DNA of 64,000 nt, taken from the NCBI GenBank assembly GCA_963966185.1, contig CAWZYM010000258.1:427501-491500 (forward strand), in the 5' to 3' direction. The notes under the pieces are model-generated. The model saw only the letters and a list, made by a program, of their open reading frames with translations. It made no database searches and was not told where the DNA came from. Below, one piece after another: positions 1-12,397 of this stretch. Both the position numbers and the translations under genes were made by a program. How positions within the stretch are numbered: position 1 is the first letter of the stretch; each line of letters opens with the position of its first letter. The stretch comes from Rhabditoides inermis (taxonomy: Eukaryota; Nematoda; Chromadorea; Rhabditida; Rhabditidae).

Positions 1-975
1 GCGACGAGTGCTGGTTGCAGAGCAGCACGCACAACTGTCACTCGTCGCTGCACCTGCTCGAGTATTACGACGCCCACAGGGGAGACTTCGTCGTCGACCA
101 GCAAGGTGCGTCGTCTGCGTCGATACAGTGTCTTATTAGAATTTTCGCGCGGGCACTTTGTCATAGATCTTCCACTGCTTACTCTGTGGTTTAGACCGTC
201 ACTAATATTTGATTTGTTTCATATGGTCAGACTAAACGGTGTTTGCTTGGACCTTAAACACCATGTATATCCTCCTGGGTGGTAGTACATCAATCATATA
301 TGTGTGTAATATTCAAAGAGCCTCTCTCTCTCAAATTGACTTTTTGTCACTAATCAAAAACATTTGATGCTGCTCCTGAAAGGTTATAGCGTAGGTCTTA
401 CAACGATATGTTTTTTTGTCGTTTGCAGACGGCTCGTTTGTCTCTGGTATGGTGTGGAACGAGAACGGACCGCAGTTAAGCGGCGAGAAGGTTTGTTCAA
501 GTTGCGGTTAGTCTTCAAAACATATTCAAATGCCTTTGAAACACTGCTGAACACTCGCAAACAGTTCGATCGACACTCACTCTTTGTCTCCTCTCAGGCT
601 CGCGGCCGGGGCTTGGGTCAAGTGGTTGTGGAGAAGCTGAAGGAGCGCATGTGGGCGTTCGTCAACCAGCATCCGCAGCGGAACCTCATCACCCGCGCCG
701 GTGGGTCGATGTGCTTTGCGAGAACCGCGAAAGCTGCGTGATACGTAGCGCGGAACGCACGAACACTATGTAGCAGCACGCGTTTCGTATTGTTAATGTG
801 AGTTCCGCTTCATAACAAGACAAAAAAACGTTTCATTTCAGTCCCCGAAATCTCGGCGTATTACCGGCACCACTTCCCGGGGGTAATCGGCAGGCATCGG
901 TTCTACTACAAGCTCACGCTCGAGGAAGTGAAAACTGTTTCTCTCTCTTTCTCACTCACTCACTCACTCACTCAC

Positions 976-1006
<31 letters not shown>

Positions 1007-1133
1007 TGCTTTCTTGTTATACAGTTGAATACGTTTTCTCCAGCTCGAATCCGTGTTCACTACTCCGCTCGTCAACAAGGATGTGCGGCTGGTCAGCGAA
1101 CTGTCGCCGGAGGTGCGCCTCTCTCTCTCTTTC

Positions 1134-1186
<53 letters not shown>

Positions 1187-2579
1187 CCTTCTCTCACCTT
1201 CCCCCCTCCAGGCTTTCTCCTCGCTCCTCTCTTTCGACCAGTCGGTGAACGGCCTCGACCGCTCGTACTTCCTAAACAAGCACTGGGCGATGAACTGCAC
1301 TGAGGTGAATGCGTTTTGATTTTCACTCCTCAGAAAAGCTACTCCGATCTCTAACTTTTATATTACCTAAAAACTTTTCGGACGAAAAAGGATGAAGAAC
1401 TTATGATCTGGGAAGTGCGACTCGTGCTCTTATTGCGCTCACAAGCTTGGTACACGGAGAGAATCGTAATAACTCGTGTTTGACCCGAATCGTCATGTTT
1501 TCGTGAGAAAGACATAAAAATACCAACAATAGCAGTGGTGTACCGATCACTTGCATACCATGTCAGTTTTGATCGCCAACAGTCGCTGGCGCGACATGTC
1601 AGGTATTTCCGTGTCATTTCAGAGTGCGTGTCGAGAGTCAAGAGTCAAGAGTAGTGTAGGTCTCATGAGTTATCACACATTTCAAGCACAAAAAACTGTT
1701 CTACAGTGTTCCTAAATGTGATCGTGAACAAGGATATTCATAAACGGGAACTGATTATCGACGGAGTTGGTGGAATTACCGAAACGAGAATTGCGTTGTA
1801 CTTGCGTTCTATGGCGACGTTGTTCGTTGTTCAGGGAGCCGTTCTGTTCAACAGCTACGGCGAGATCGTAGCGCACGCCGGGATCAGCACCGCCGGACAG
1901 CCAGGTGACCGGAATCAGAATATTTATCTCGAATTGAGTAGCATGCCTACACGCGAGTTCCAGCAACACCGGATTTTGGTAGTCCCGTGGATGCGTACGT
2001 TTTCTTGATATTGCATGTCATCATGCGACCACAATAGATGTATAGTCACTCGAGCGACGCCTAACTGATCCTGCTTTAACACGATACTGGAAAATCCATT
2101 TTTTTCCTCTGGACCACTGGGGAGAATGGGGTTTTGGGAGACGTGCTAGAACAGGATCACCGACCTACTTTCAACTCTTTGACTCTCATCCAGGCTCGGC
2201 AACGTACAAGCTCGGTCCGGTGTACGCGGACGGAGTGCAGCCAGCGTCGCTGGTCCTCCAACCACTCATCCGGAAGATGCGGGAGGCGCATCCCGGACAG
2301 ACCGTCAACGTCATCCTCGGAACGATCACTGAGACGGCGGTGAGCAACGTCCTCGAGAGAGGGAGGGAGGGAGAGGGAGAGGGAGAGGGAGAGAGAGAGG
2401 GAGAGAGAGAGAGAGAGTTAAATTGTCGTTTGCAGGGTTTCGACAAGCTGGACCGTCACCTCCGCCAGTTCGGTCCGCCCTCTCTGTCTATCACCATGCA
2501 TCTGCGCACTCTGCCCGAGAAGGCAGACACGCAGAGGGTCTTGATTCCTCACGACAACTCCGCCTATCATGATTTGTAA
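1..2579 (+). CDS. DUF1248-like GNAT N-acetyltransferase, copy A (5' end outside window, 6-codon deletion)
   Basis: Left copy of the acetyltransferase described at 33,907; the window starts inside its second exon. Exons that join in frame are about 429-490, 598-700, 842-927, 1044-1112, 1212-1304, 1835-1904, 2194-2339 and 2436-2579, ending at TAA. The acetyl-CoA-binding loop ARGRGLGQ is kept, as is the C-terminal LGPVYADGVQPASL block seen in nematode DUF1248 proteins. Compared with copy B, 18 nt are missing at about 490, removing GFYVVS. These residues should form the strand (beta 4) directly before the CoA loop. The deletion keeps the frame but probably damages the fold. Introns carry (TC)n, (AT)n and (GA)n tracts, shorter than in copy B. 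The family call rests on motif recall; substrate is unknown. Confidence 0.75.
949..1195. repeat. (TC)n and (AT)n tracts in acetyltransferase introns, copy A
   Basis: The intron after 927 contains an ACTC/TC tract up to about 1012. The intron after 1112 contains TC tracts followed by about 20 bp of (TA)n. Both lie between good donor and acceptor sites, so they are intronic simple repeats. Confidence 0.9.
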
Positions 2580-2765
2580 TATTGTAATTAGCATGCATAG
2601 CTTACGTGTGTGTCATCACCTATCACCATGTGTCATTGATACCTACTCAGTCAAATAGATTGTTTCATCCGATAAATGCTTACAAATGAGATAAATTGAT
2701 TTTCTCCTGATCACATAAGCATTTCAAAATTGTAAGACAACACATACAAGACACTCGACCACGGA

Positions 2766-2815
<50 letters not shown>

Positions 2816-4428
2816 CATGTGTATTGCTCCGTTTTCGCGCTCCAGCGCACTGTCTGTCCGCGACGCGGGCCGCCCCGCGTCTGTCGTTTTTCGAATCCGC
2901 AAGCGACATCACTTCATTCTACGGTCTTTGTGTTCCCACCCACCCACCGCTCTTTTAATCCCGCCCGCCCACCGTCTTGGCCGGCATTCACTGACTTCGC
3001 GCTTCGGTGTACAGTGTACTGATATTCTATGACTCTTCCTCGGGCTGTAACATGTTCACTCGCAGGGTGTGGGCGTCTGTGTGTGAGAGAGTGAAACCCG
3101 GAAGGAAGAAGGGTCAAAAGGAACAAAATACGCTACACGGATTTCAGGTTGATGGAATAAGTGTCTCCGCTGTCTCCCAGTGCACGAGTGGCACACGTTC
3201 GACGCTAGGAATAAGTTTCGCGGTAGTTGACTTTATGCGGAAGCCCCTCATCCTAATGCCCAGCCTTCGCCCTATCCATATTTTTGTTGTTTATTGTAAC
3301 AACGGTTCAATGTGCTATGTTCTCACCGCTACGTTATGCGTGCTACTTCATTCAGTTCGTTCGAGTCATTTCAGCGGACATTGAGTGAATTGTCATCTGT
3401 TAGAGCCGCTTGACTACTGTCAGTCTCTCCCTCTCTCTCTCTCTCTCCTGCTCTAGGCTATCTGTCAATAAGTGGATATTGTGTTATACGCGCTTGTGCG
3501 AGACAGTGAGATGCAGATCTTTCTCATCCGCACTTTCCAGAGTAATTTCGCGCTGTGTGCGTTTTCTCTTTTCTACTCTTACGCCTATCGTCCATCGATC
3601 GTTCATCGATCATCGTGTATTAGACAATCATCAATTGCTTGAATCATGTGTTTGTGTCATTGTTTCGCCGCGCCAGATCTTCACGTCATCTCCTTTGCCG
3701 ACTGTCATCCATAGGCAGAACTAATCAATAACAGTTTCAGCTTTCAGTTCCCTTTTCTCCCCGTCGAGCGTGGATCGCGTGCTGCAGGCGTCTTCCCCCA
3801 TTCCTGTCCCCTCCCCCGCCTCTCCCTGCAGCTGGGACGACGGCTACCTTGCCCAGGAAGACAGCTTGCGCGGTCCCCTCCCTCCCCTTGCCCCTCACAT
3901 TAACCCCCAGTGATGACATATAGTTATGTTCTGTACATGTACATGTATGCAACCGCCGGAATAAAGCCGTATCCAGCCGTATCCACCCCTTTTCTGTGCC
4001 TGGTGAGTGAAAACGGTCATTTTCACGTAGTGTAACGGAGTTAAAACGTGTATTATTATTTCTTCCTCTCTCGCATCGCGCGGTCGGGTCGAAATGATCT
4101 TCCCCCAGTACCCTTGAGCAAGGCGGGGAATAGCTCATTGAGAACCCAGTCAACCCAGCCCGTGGAGTTACTATTCGTGGATTATAATGGAAGGAAAGGA
4201 ACACCCGGAGCTCCACTGTCGTCTATAATGGTATCTAAATCTAATGGATTATGGAAAGGAAATCGAATGATTATCGACTGATTATCGATCAAATATCGAC
4301 TTTCGTCCTTCGACCCTACCATCCCCGTTGCTAAACTGTGTTTCTCCCAGCGCTTAGCCCTTGTGGTGTGCCGTATGCACTTGTTGTATAGTCAGGATAT
4401 AGCGATTCTGGATAAATGATTGATTGAT

Positions 4429-4492
<64 letters not shown>

Positions 4493-4560
4493 TACAATAT
4501 CTGTCTCGCCTTTTTTCTCCCTCTTTCTCTATCACCATATCTTCACCATCTCTTGCTGGT
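2580..4560. other. Copy-A-specific insertion between AT microsatellites, no gene recognised
   Basis: After the acetyltransferase, copies A and B match to the (AT)n at about 2,765-2,812. Copy A then has about 1.7 kb that copy B lacks, and homology resumes after a second (AT)n at about 4,432-4,490. Copy B has a single short (AT)n at 37,373-37,397 instead. The inserted DNA holds a C-rich stretch (about 3,740-3,900) and a segment near 3,930-3,975 that recurs inverted at about 13,285-13,330 and in copy B. It ends in a CR1-type 3' tail. I see no convincing exon in it. Confidence 0.6.
4200..4435 (+). mobile_element. CR1-type non-LTR retroelement 3' tail
   Basis: This stretch closely resembles 61,835-62,040 (shared blocks include GACCCTACCATCCCCGTTGC and ATAGTCAGGATATAGCGAT). 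It ends in a short TGAT array just before (AT)n. A short tandem repeat tail is usual for CR1/L2-like 3' ends. No coding part is attached, so it is read as a 5'-truncated insertion. Confidence 0.5.
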
Positions 4561-6664
4561 CACCCTGTTTGTGAGAGAGAGATAGAGAAAGAGAGAGAAA
4601 GAGAACGAGAGAGAGAGAGAGAGAGAGAGGGTGTAAATGTTGATGAGCATCTGTCTGTCAGAGGAGACGATCGAGTGAAGAATGGTGTACGCCCTGTTGT
4701 ACGCCTTCGAGTAAATGATGAGGTTATGGTGAACCCAAGATATACAATTTCGTCGACTCCAACGATGGCAGTTGAGTCTACTGTGTAGATGCGGAGTGTA
4801 TTCTTTTTTCTCAATGTACAGCGCCTTGGTCTTATGTGCGGCTAGAGGCAGTTGCCAGAGTATGGACGACTGATTGACGATGTCAATGGCGTCTTGGAGT
4901 GGTTGACGGCTATCGTGTAGACCAAACAAACGGTAGAACTTCAGGTCGTCTGCGTAAGCACGGCAGGTGACGTGCTCGCGAAGTTGAGGTATGAGATCGG
5001 CGGTGAAGACGTTAAAGAGGACGGGACCAAAAACCGTTCCCTGTGGCCTTTGGCACTCCAAATAGAATGTCTTTTGACAATGAGAAGACAGAGTTGACTC
5101 GTACTTGGAATGTGCGGCCATCGAGGTAGTTACGTATCTAATTGACGACGGGTGTTCTAAACCCGTAAGAGTTGAGTTTCAGCACAAGCTCGTTGTGGCA
5201 GACTCTGTCGACTGCCTTGTCGAAGTCGAAGTAGATCACGTTGACGTCCTCCTTCTCGTCGACGGCGAGTGCCCAGTGGTCGAGACACTGCAGAAGCTGC
5301 AGCTGCAGCTCGGTCGATTTGCGGGCAATGAATCCGAACTGCTCGGCGGGCACGATGTTGCGGGCGGCGATGTGCTGCAGCATCGACTGCTTCAGAATCC
5401 GCTCGAAGACACGGCAAGAAAAACAGGTGCTCGAAATGGGACGGTACTGGAGCGGGTCGGTGGCGCCCTTCTCCTTCGGAATGGGAGTGATGAAGGAGGT
5501 CTTCCAGAGGGATGGAACGACTCCTGTCGATATACTTGAATTGAAGGTCTGTGAGAGCGGCTCGGCGACAGAGATGGCGACTAGCTTCAAGAAAAGCATG
5601 GGGATGCGGTCTGGAGTGAGAGCATAAGAGTTTGTCTCGTGCTGATGAGACAAACCGGGCATCCGAGTTTGTTTAGTCGTCCGCGACAAATCGGGCGGCC
5701 GGGTTTGTCGTGTCAGGCAATAGTCCACGACAAACTGGCCGAACGGGTTTGTCGTGGCATCGATCAGCCACAGCAACAGACACTTTTTTCGTATTTATCG
5801 TATATTCACAACAAATCAATCAGTTTGCTATGTCGACGCAGTTTGTCGCATAAACTCGAAAAATTTCAAGCGCACTTCAGATGCATACCAGAAAACACAA
5901 AAAAAATATTTTTAGACGCCTTATATGAAGTGGTCCAGTGCTCGATCAGATCACAGACGATGTGCGGTGCAAAGTACGGCATGCACGTCGACTTATCCTG
6001 GTGGGGTACGGTAGGCGTAAGGTTGTCGTCGGCAGTGAACACGGAAGAGAACGCCGCCGAGAGGAGAGCGACCTTGGCATCATCCTTGACGACAGAATGA
6101 CCAGTACTGTCGCGTAGTATGAAGTTGGACGAGCGAGTGGAGGGGCGACAGTTGACGTATCTGTAGAAGCGTTGCTTGTCGTTGCTTCGAGCAATAGCGC
6201 GCTCGACAGAACGTGTGTACTTGGCAATGAGGCGCTTGCAATTGACGTCGCAGTCGTCGAACTTCTGCTTGCGGGTGTCGCAAGGGAACGTCAGTTATGC
6301 CTGGAAGAGCTGTTCCCGGTGGGCGGTGATACTGGCCAAGTATTCCGGTACTCGTATCCCATGTGGAGAGGATCTCTTCATGGAAACGAACCAATCGATG
6401 GCTTGGTGGATGATGTCGGGGAAGATGACGTACATCTCGTCGGCCGACGACGAGGCGCGAAAAAGGTTCGTGGCACGTCCACTATAGCAAAGGTGATGCG
6501 GTCGTAGTCGGCAGACTCATAGTCTCTCCTCCAAGTGACAGGGAGGGCGACGCGTGGAATGGCAGGGACGATGGAGATTCCGAAGTGATCCAAAGTGCCG
6601 AGAGGGGCAGTGATAGACCAGGATGTATCAGAATCAGAATCAGAATATTCATAGCACATGGCAA
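4560..6664 (-). pseudogene. Decayed CR1/Jockey-type non-LTR retrotransposon ORF2, copy A
   Basis: Minus-strand reading gives remnants of one ORF2 in order. The end of the endonuclease/linker comes first (LGTLDHFGIS at about 6,600). A linker with SSVFTADDNLTP follows near 6,040, then RT motifs near 5,540-5,140 (PIPKEKG, YRPIS, VIYFDFDKAVDRV) and the catalytic box AYADDLKFY near 4,950. Frameshifts and stops interrupt it, for example an in-frame stop after RTPVVN near 5,138 and a shift before PQGTVFGPVLF. The 3' end runs into a (GA)n tract at about 4,574-4,630. The same remnant with the same main breaks sits in copy B, so it was dead before the copies separated. The clade is inferred from motif spacing. 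Confidence 0.75.
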
Positions 6665-7450
6665 TGTAATTTACGGTGAGGTTACGGTAAAGTACAGTAA
6701 TGCGACGCCTACTGCGAGTTCCAAGAATACGGATTTTGGTGGTCCCGTGGATGCGTACGTATTGTTGGTGATGCTTGTCATCCCCTGCTTGCGGCTTCTG
6801 GGGAAGTTTCGATCTAGGCGGCGGAAGATCCTTGCTCCGACGATCGATCGCGAAGAGACGTCTCCGAGAGTTTCATCGTCTTCGAGGATTCCTCTCCAGT
6901 CTCAATGCCGTAGATGTAGATAGCAGCAAAACCGAATACCGGTCCGGTCAATGGCCTCCGCCGCACAGCATTGTTTAGGGGTCGGGGGGGGGATAACAGG
7001 GGTAGGCACGCGACCGCGCGCTGGCAGAGAAATGAGAGGAATGATAGGATGTATAGGAGGTTGTGAACACTGCCACCGTATACCGTTACTTGTAGACAGG
7101 CGTAGACAGGCACATGAACAGTACGTTTTATATTTTCTAAGATACACAGTTCGCCAAATTTTCGGTAAAGAAAGAACTGATACTATCATAAAAAAACTGA
7201 TACTATCATAAAAAAAACTGATACTACCATTTTGAGACGATAAGATACAAAGTATCCAATAGTATTGCTGTGATTAGTGATAGAAGCGGAGTATGGGTGC
7301 AAAAGAGTTTGGCGTTCAGCGAGCAGCTTCACTTCCACGTGTAGCACAGAGGAGTGTCGTGGAATGTCCAGGCAGTCGCATTCGCTTGATACGCGTACAA
7401 TTCGGCAAGATCCGTCACGACGATTCGTTGAAAGCCTTGATCAATAACCG
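6665..7450. other. Spacer without recognised gene, copy A
   Basis: Sequence between the CR1 remnant and the next gene. It contains short poly-A/poly-G runs and a small tandem repeat of ACTGATACTATCATAAAAA at about 7,175-7,230 (one unit fewer in copy B). A minus-strand frame with SITVIDQGFQRIVV at about 7,329-7,480 may be an alternative last exon of the neighbouring gene. Confidence 0.5.
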
Positions 7451-8653
7451 TTATAGACAACTTGATGTCCCTTTCATGATGTGAACGGCTGATTTCAGCA
7501 ATTGGATATGCTACCTTTATGATCAACTGCATGAAGTGGTATGTTTGCGTTGCAGGTTTCTTCCGACGCGCAGTATCCCGCCAGATGTAGTAGCCGAGGT
7601 TCTCTCCCTTTCAATGTCGATTGATTGGTGAGAATTTTCACCGCTGTGAACAGAGAATGCAGATGATCACATACACATAAACAAAACCTACCTCTGAGCG
7701 TAGTTTCATCAACATATTGCGAGTGATACAAGGGCGTTAGTTTGCCATTGCAAGTTGTGTTGAACCTTTTCAGATTGTTTTCAGAAAGATCGGGACGGAC
7801 GAGACGACCGAGATCGCGTTGGGAAAGAGTGTGTGACAGGGAGGGACGAGCTCACGGTTGGTCGTAACTGTGTAGCCTTGGCGTAGAAGGTCGGCGGATG
7901 TGAGCGCAGTGTGTGGACTGCTGCGCTTTTGCCCAACCGGTGTGTGTTTGCGATACAACGACAGCAGCGGTTGCGTTTGCTGAACTTGCCTTATTGGCTG
8001 GTACGAAGGTGCGCGTTAGAAAATCGTCAAGTATCGTGTTGTGCCAGATTCTATCGTTCACCCCACCCTCTCGCGCAAAGAGTACTCATGAATCTCTTGG
8101 ATCGGGAACTACACTTTCACCTTTACTTTGACATGTTTGGTACCTGTAGTTTTAACTGCTGCCATACATGGTTTCCGTTTTGTAACACACATGCTGAGAA
8201 ATCGAGATTTGCGAAAACCTTAATAAAACGTTTCAGTCATTATCAGATTATCATCAAATACAAATGCTGATAACTACCTGCATGAAACCGAGTTTTTCTC
8301 CGGGAGACTTCGTGAAGCGACAAAGAGTCTCCATCTTCTGGTGGGAGAACGAAGGTCCGTTGAAACACTAAAAAACATAAACGATGCAGAGACAGTTGGA
8401 ACTAACCATTGCAACGGTGCTGTTTGGGTGGAAGAGTTGCACGGAGAAAAGAGTAGCAGAGCCGATTTTGTTGCATTCTGCCATGTTCTCTTTGTAGCCA
8501 AAATCTGCGAGAGAGCTGGATATATTAGACAGCAGTTGAGTGGTATAACATGCTATTTGTAACAGTTGGACGACCATCTCTCGGAATGGAACGTGTACCA
8601 ATGGGCTTGTGGATTTGCCGCCCTTAATTTCGGTTGCTCTGGCAGTCGGCAAC
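7451..8653 (-). CDS. Unrecognised multi-exon gene, copy A
   Basis: I do not recognise the family. On the minus strand several coding-like blocks have plausible splice sites. One block (about 8,653-8,410) reads YKENMAECNKIGSATLFSV and is followed by a small intron ending TTTTTTAG. The next (about 8,370-8,280) ends KSPGEKLGFMQ. A third (about 7,830-7,692) contains RDLGRLVRPDLSENNLKRF and LTPLYHSQYVDETTL before a GTAGGT donor. A fourth (about 7,650-7,520) contains LLHLAGYCASEETCNANIP. A splice into 7,470 gives a short tail ending GTSSCL and a stop. Paired cysteines would fit an extracellular protein. The 5' end and exon phases are not settled, and copy B carries the same blocks. Confidence 0.4.
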
Positions 8654-9067
8654 TACATAACTCTCCACAACTGTCAAACAGCGTATGTATACTGCCACGC
8701 GTCAACGACTTATGGCAAACACATTCGTACAAATGTGATGCGCAACTGCCGAGAGACGGTACGACACTTCAGAAAGACGTAATGCACGTTTTCGATGCAA
8801 AAATGTGTGAATGTTGGTGATTGAAATGCAAGCAACCCCAACCAGCAAGAAGTCAACAACTGATAGAAAGATGAAATCTCAGAAGAAAAATCACGTGTGC
8901 GCTAGACGAATGCAACATTAAGAGGATGAGTACTGAATAATCACGAAGAGGGGAAAAAATTGATATGATTGTGCAAGACAATAGAAATGTGAGAATCCTG
9001 CAAGGCAAGTTGCCGCAGACCACTGATGAGAGTGAAATTGAGAGGAGACACCTGATTGTGAGAAGCT

Positions 9068-9778
9068 TGCTTACGTGCTGAGAGGGTGCGAAGCTCATTT
9101 GAAAACGGGAGTGACGGACACGTATTCGCAAATCTTGATTTCTCAGCATGTGTGTTATACACAAAAAATCTTTGCTTTTTGAAACCCCCATTGTAGACCT
9201 CGATTAGTGAGATTATCGACTGTATTTGTCGAAAAAAGCCGCTTCTTCGCGGTGCTTTCATAGCTTTCAGATTTTTTAACTTTTCCCAGGAACTGCCACT
9301 ATAACAATTCTTTCTCATTCACTTTCTGATAAAAGTGTTTTTTTTTCTAATGTTCTATGAACTTACTACTAAAGTGAACACATCGTGCAACTAACAAATA
9401 CTATGGAAAGGGCAAACGCGTGGCGCTTTTGCTACTCTGCGCTTCACGGCCGCCGACAGCGTGATGGTTGTACAAAAAACAGTCGACACCGTCTTTCACC
9501 AGCAAACTCTCTGGTTCCAAGCGCGCAGATCAACTGCTAGTACACGCAACGTCACACTCCCCCCGATATTCATACACAAAATATACAATCACTAGTCTAG
9601 TTTCCGACGCTGTTTGCAGAAAAAAACGTGAAAACAACGCTTGTGCGCTGGCCTCTTCACAAAACGAACAATGTGTCACGGAGTGTTCGTTGAAAACCGA
9701 AATTATCACACATCTTATTGGTCAAGGTATTCTGTCATGTTTATGACATGGTCGAAACATCAATGAAGCACGAATCGT
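9068..9778. other. Spacer between unrecognised gene and receptor gene, copy A
   Basis: No gene supported. A 30-bp segment (CTCAGCATGTGTGTTAYA type) at about 9,126-9,160 is present in inverted orientation at about 8,180-8,218. The block 8,950-9,067 is absent from copy B, where the LTR unit sits. Confidence 0.5.
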
Positions 9779-11074
9779 TTATTGGTTAGCACGCCAGGGG
9801 CAGATCTTTTTTCGAACACACCAGAGCAGGTTTGCCCGGTGACCTGTTTCGCAGACAGCGGAGAACAGAGCGTTGAACGCGGTGCGGTACTCGACGCTGA
9901 AGCGAGCTTAGTTCGGAAACATGGAACCAACAAACTTTGTCGCGTAGTAAATGACTGGATTGAGACCAATGGATGTGTTGATGATGACAGCGACGCCACA
10001 CTGCACGAACATCTGCGTCGTACTCGACACCTGGCCAATATGTGCGACTTTGATCAGGTGCAAGACTCACCTGCATGAGAGCGGCTGCCGTGAGAATGAC
10101 CATGCCAATAAACCAGCCACCAATCGTCACCGCCATTGTCCAGTAGAGAGATCTCATGATACGACGCTGATGTTGAGAAGAGGCTGGAAACATACTGTAT
10201 TACCGCACACATGCTACACGCTTCCCACAACTCATTCGACTGATTCTGCACTGAATCAAAGCATACATCATGATGATGAATGCAAATATGGCGAGCATGA
10301 TCGCACAGTGAATCGTTTTCCAGGAACCACCATACGATTCCAGAACCATACACACTGTGAAACTGAAGAATGAAGATGAGTTGAACTCTTTTAGAGATTT
10401 TCAAAAAACGTACACCTTATCTTCGATATTTTCGAATATCACTTTGAGATGCGCAATACTGTACACAAAGAGTGCGAATATGTGCAGCGATAAGTATTTC
10501 CATTTCGAATTTGAGAGCGAAGAAGTGTACCTATAACCTATTGTACTTGTCTACCGTAAAATAAAGTTACTTTGTCGGGCATAGCACGTTGTAAAGACGA
10601 TCCACTGCAATCGACAAGTGGATGAAAGCACTAGCATTCATTCCTTCAAACATTGTTCATGACTTGAATTTCTAGAACAAATCACACCTATCGCGGGTAA
10701 CAACTGAAGATACGTGCAGAGACGTTGATTGAGTAGAATAGGATAGGGATGGTACAACATAGTATAAAAGTATGGCAAAAGGTTGAGTTGTTGGACAAAG
10801 TCGGAGAAACATCCCACAGCAACCATTATTAGACAAGGGGACTGCAGAGATCTGTAGTATGTTTCATTAGGAGAAAAAGTTTAATGTCCAACTTTGTTTT
10901 AATTGTGACAACAACCATGCACAGATTACCGATGTAGGATGGGATCGCCACGAATATAACGACACTGACTACTGTAAAGCAATACAACTTTTTTTAACGG
11001 AATAGTATGTGAGAAATACCTGTCCGCATGAAAATATGATCATATTGAACGCCATAAACGAATGTGTTATTCAT
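9779..11074 (-). CDS. Rhodopsin-like nematode serpentine receptor (srsx-like), copy A, apparently intact
   Basis: Predicted seven-transmembrane chemoreceptor. Eight or nine short minus-strand exons join in frame. The start is MNNTFVYGVQYDHIF at 11,074. TM1 is VVIFVAIPSYIGNLCMVVV (GN motif), followed after a 41-nt intron by TKSLQSPCLIMVAVGCFSD (TM2). TM3 ends AVDRLYNVLCPTK, a DRY-like box. TM4 is WKYLSLHIFALFVYSIAHL and TM5 TIHCAIMLAIFAFIIMMY. TM6 begins RRIMRSLYWTMAVTIGG, and TM7 ends SIGLNPVIYYAT (NPxxY). The last exon, VEYRTAFNALFSAVC onward, stops at TAA 9,781-9,779. A TAA after MFPN near 9,920 lies inside a 39-nt intron ending CTTCAG. The ligand cannot be inferred; the srsx assignment is from recall. 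Confidence 0.7.
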
Positions 11075-12397
11075 TGTTGGAAAATACCAGTTTACCAGTA
11101 TCTGAAAACAAGCAGATGTTGTTAGCAATGAGTCTGTAAACGTTCAGCGCAATGAGTCTGTAAACGTTCAATACGAAGTACTATTACTGTGCGAACTCCA
11201 CCTACATGCCTACCGTTGTGTGTTTCGTTTATATGACAGTGAAAACCAAGTTTATAGAACAGCGATAACAAACGGAGTTAATTATCAAGAAGTTACTCAC
11301 TGACATTTCATTTCTCTTGTAGTTAATCAATTCGTCTAATAAGCGAACTTCCGCTTGTTCGATTTCCCAAGAGAGCAATTGTTTAAGAAAATTCTACAAT
11401 CACCGACTAGAGTAAAACAACTCTCTAACTTTTACAAGTGAAGTGTCTCAGGTTTATAATTCTAAACTGAACAAAACAATGTTCAATTTCTAACTACGAG
11501 CCTCCTGAACGAAGTTGTTCATGATCATTTTCGTTATAAGCACGTTTTGACACTAACAAGAAAAAATGCCCGCACAAATGTCAAAAAGTGAATTCGAGAG
11601 CGTGAATCACGTTATTGGCTATGATTAGCGATGTAAAAGTTGTTCTAACAGATGAGAGTATTTTTACTGTTTTTCAACATTCAATCATTCAAACCGGATT
11701 ATGTAGACATCAAAGCGCTTTTGCTAGTGTACTGTACTGTGAACGAAACAATAACAGATACGCACCACATTTGCATTCACACTTTGGATACTGCTGTACA
11801 TTGTTATGTCTAATGAGTTTTCAGTGCTTGTTTTGTTTGGTAAGGACGTAAGACTTTACCACCTATATATGATATATCTATTCATCAACCGTATCTATGG
11901 TAATACTATTATATACTGCTAAGTTGCTTTTCTATTGCCCTACATTAGTCCTTTAATCAGGTCACGGGAGTTTAATCATAAGTTTGCAACAGGAGAAACT
12001 CAATGATACTGATTGTAAGATGTAAGTCATGACAATTGCATTATGCGAACTTTCTGTTTGCACGCTTCTGGAAAAAAGAGTCATTGAAATGTTGTTGTTT
12101 TTTGTTAAGATTCAAGAGCTCACAAAGTAAAGTTGTTACTGTGTCATTGGTTATCAATGATATCGAGTGTCGATCACTACATAGAGAATACTTAACAATC
12201 TGTAAGAAGTAAAACTTTGAGAAAAAACAATTAAAACGTATTTTTGAAAAAAGTGAAATGTCGCTGTAACTACGCTCAGGCGCGAATCTTCGAATTGCAC
12301 AAATAAAGAGAGTAGCGGTTCACAGTACATGTGACTGTGTAGTTTGTTTTGTGAATACATTAGCGTTTAACCGGAACTTACGGCGAATAGGAAATCA
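11075..12397. other. Intergenic region, copy A, no gene recognised
   Basis: AT-rich DNA upstream of the receptor start, nearly identical to 54,939-56,247 in copy B. One direct repeat of GCAATGAGTCTGTAAACGTT lies near 11,125-11,170. Any receptor promoter should be here, but no clear TATA element stands out. Confidence 0.5.

Noticed and set aside
928..1319. Open frames made of Ser-Leu or Tyr-Ile repeats (also near 35,136-35,905, 2,711-2,912 and 4,543-4,800)
   Set aside because: They are translations of (TC)n and (AT)n tracts inside introns or repeats.
9910..9960. Premature stop in the receptor after MFPN (TAA in copy A, TGA in copy B)
   Set aside because: The stop lies in a 39-nt intron with GT donor and CTTCAG acceptor. 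Splicing restores the expected C-terminal tail in frame.
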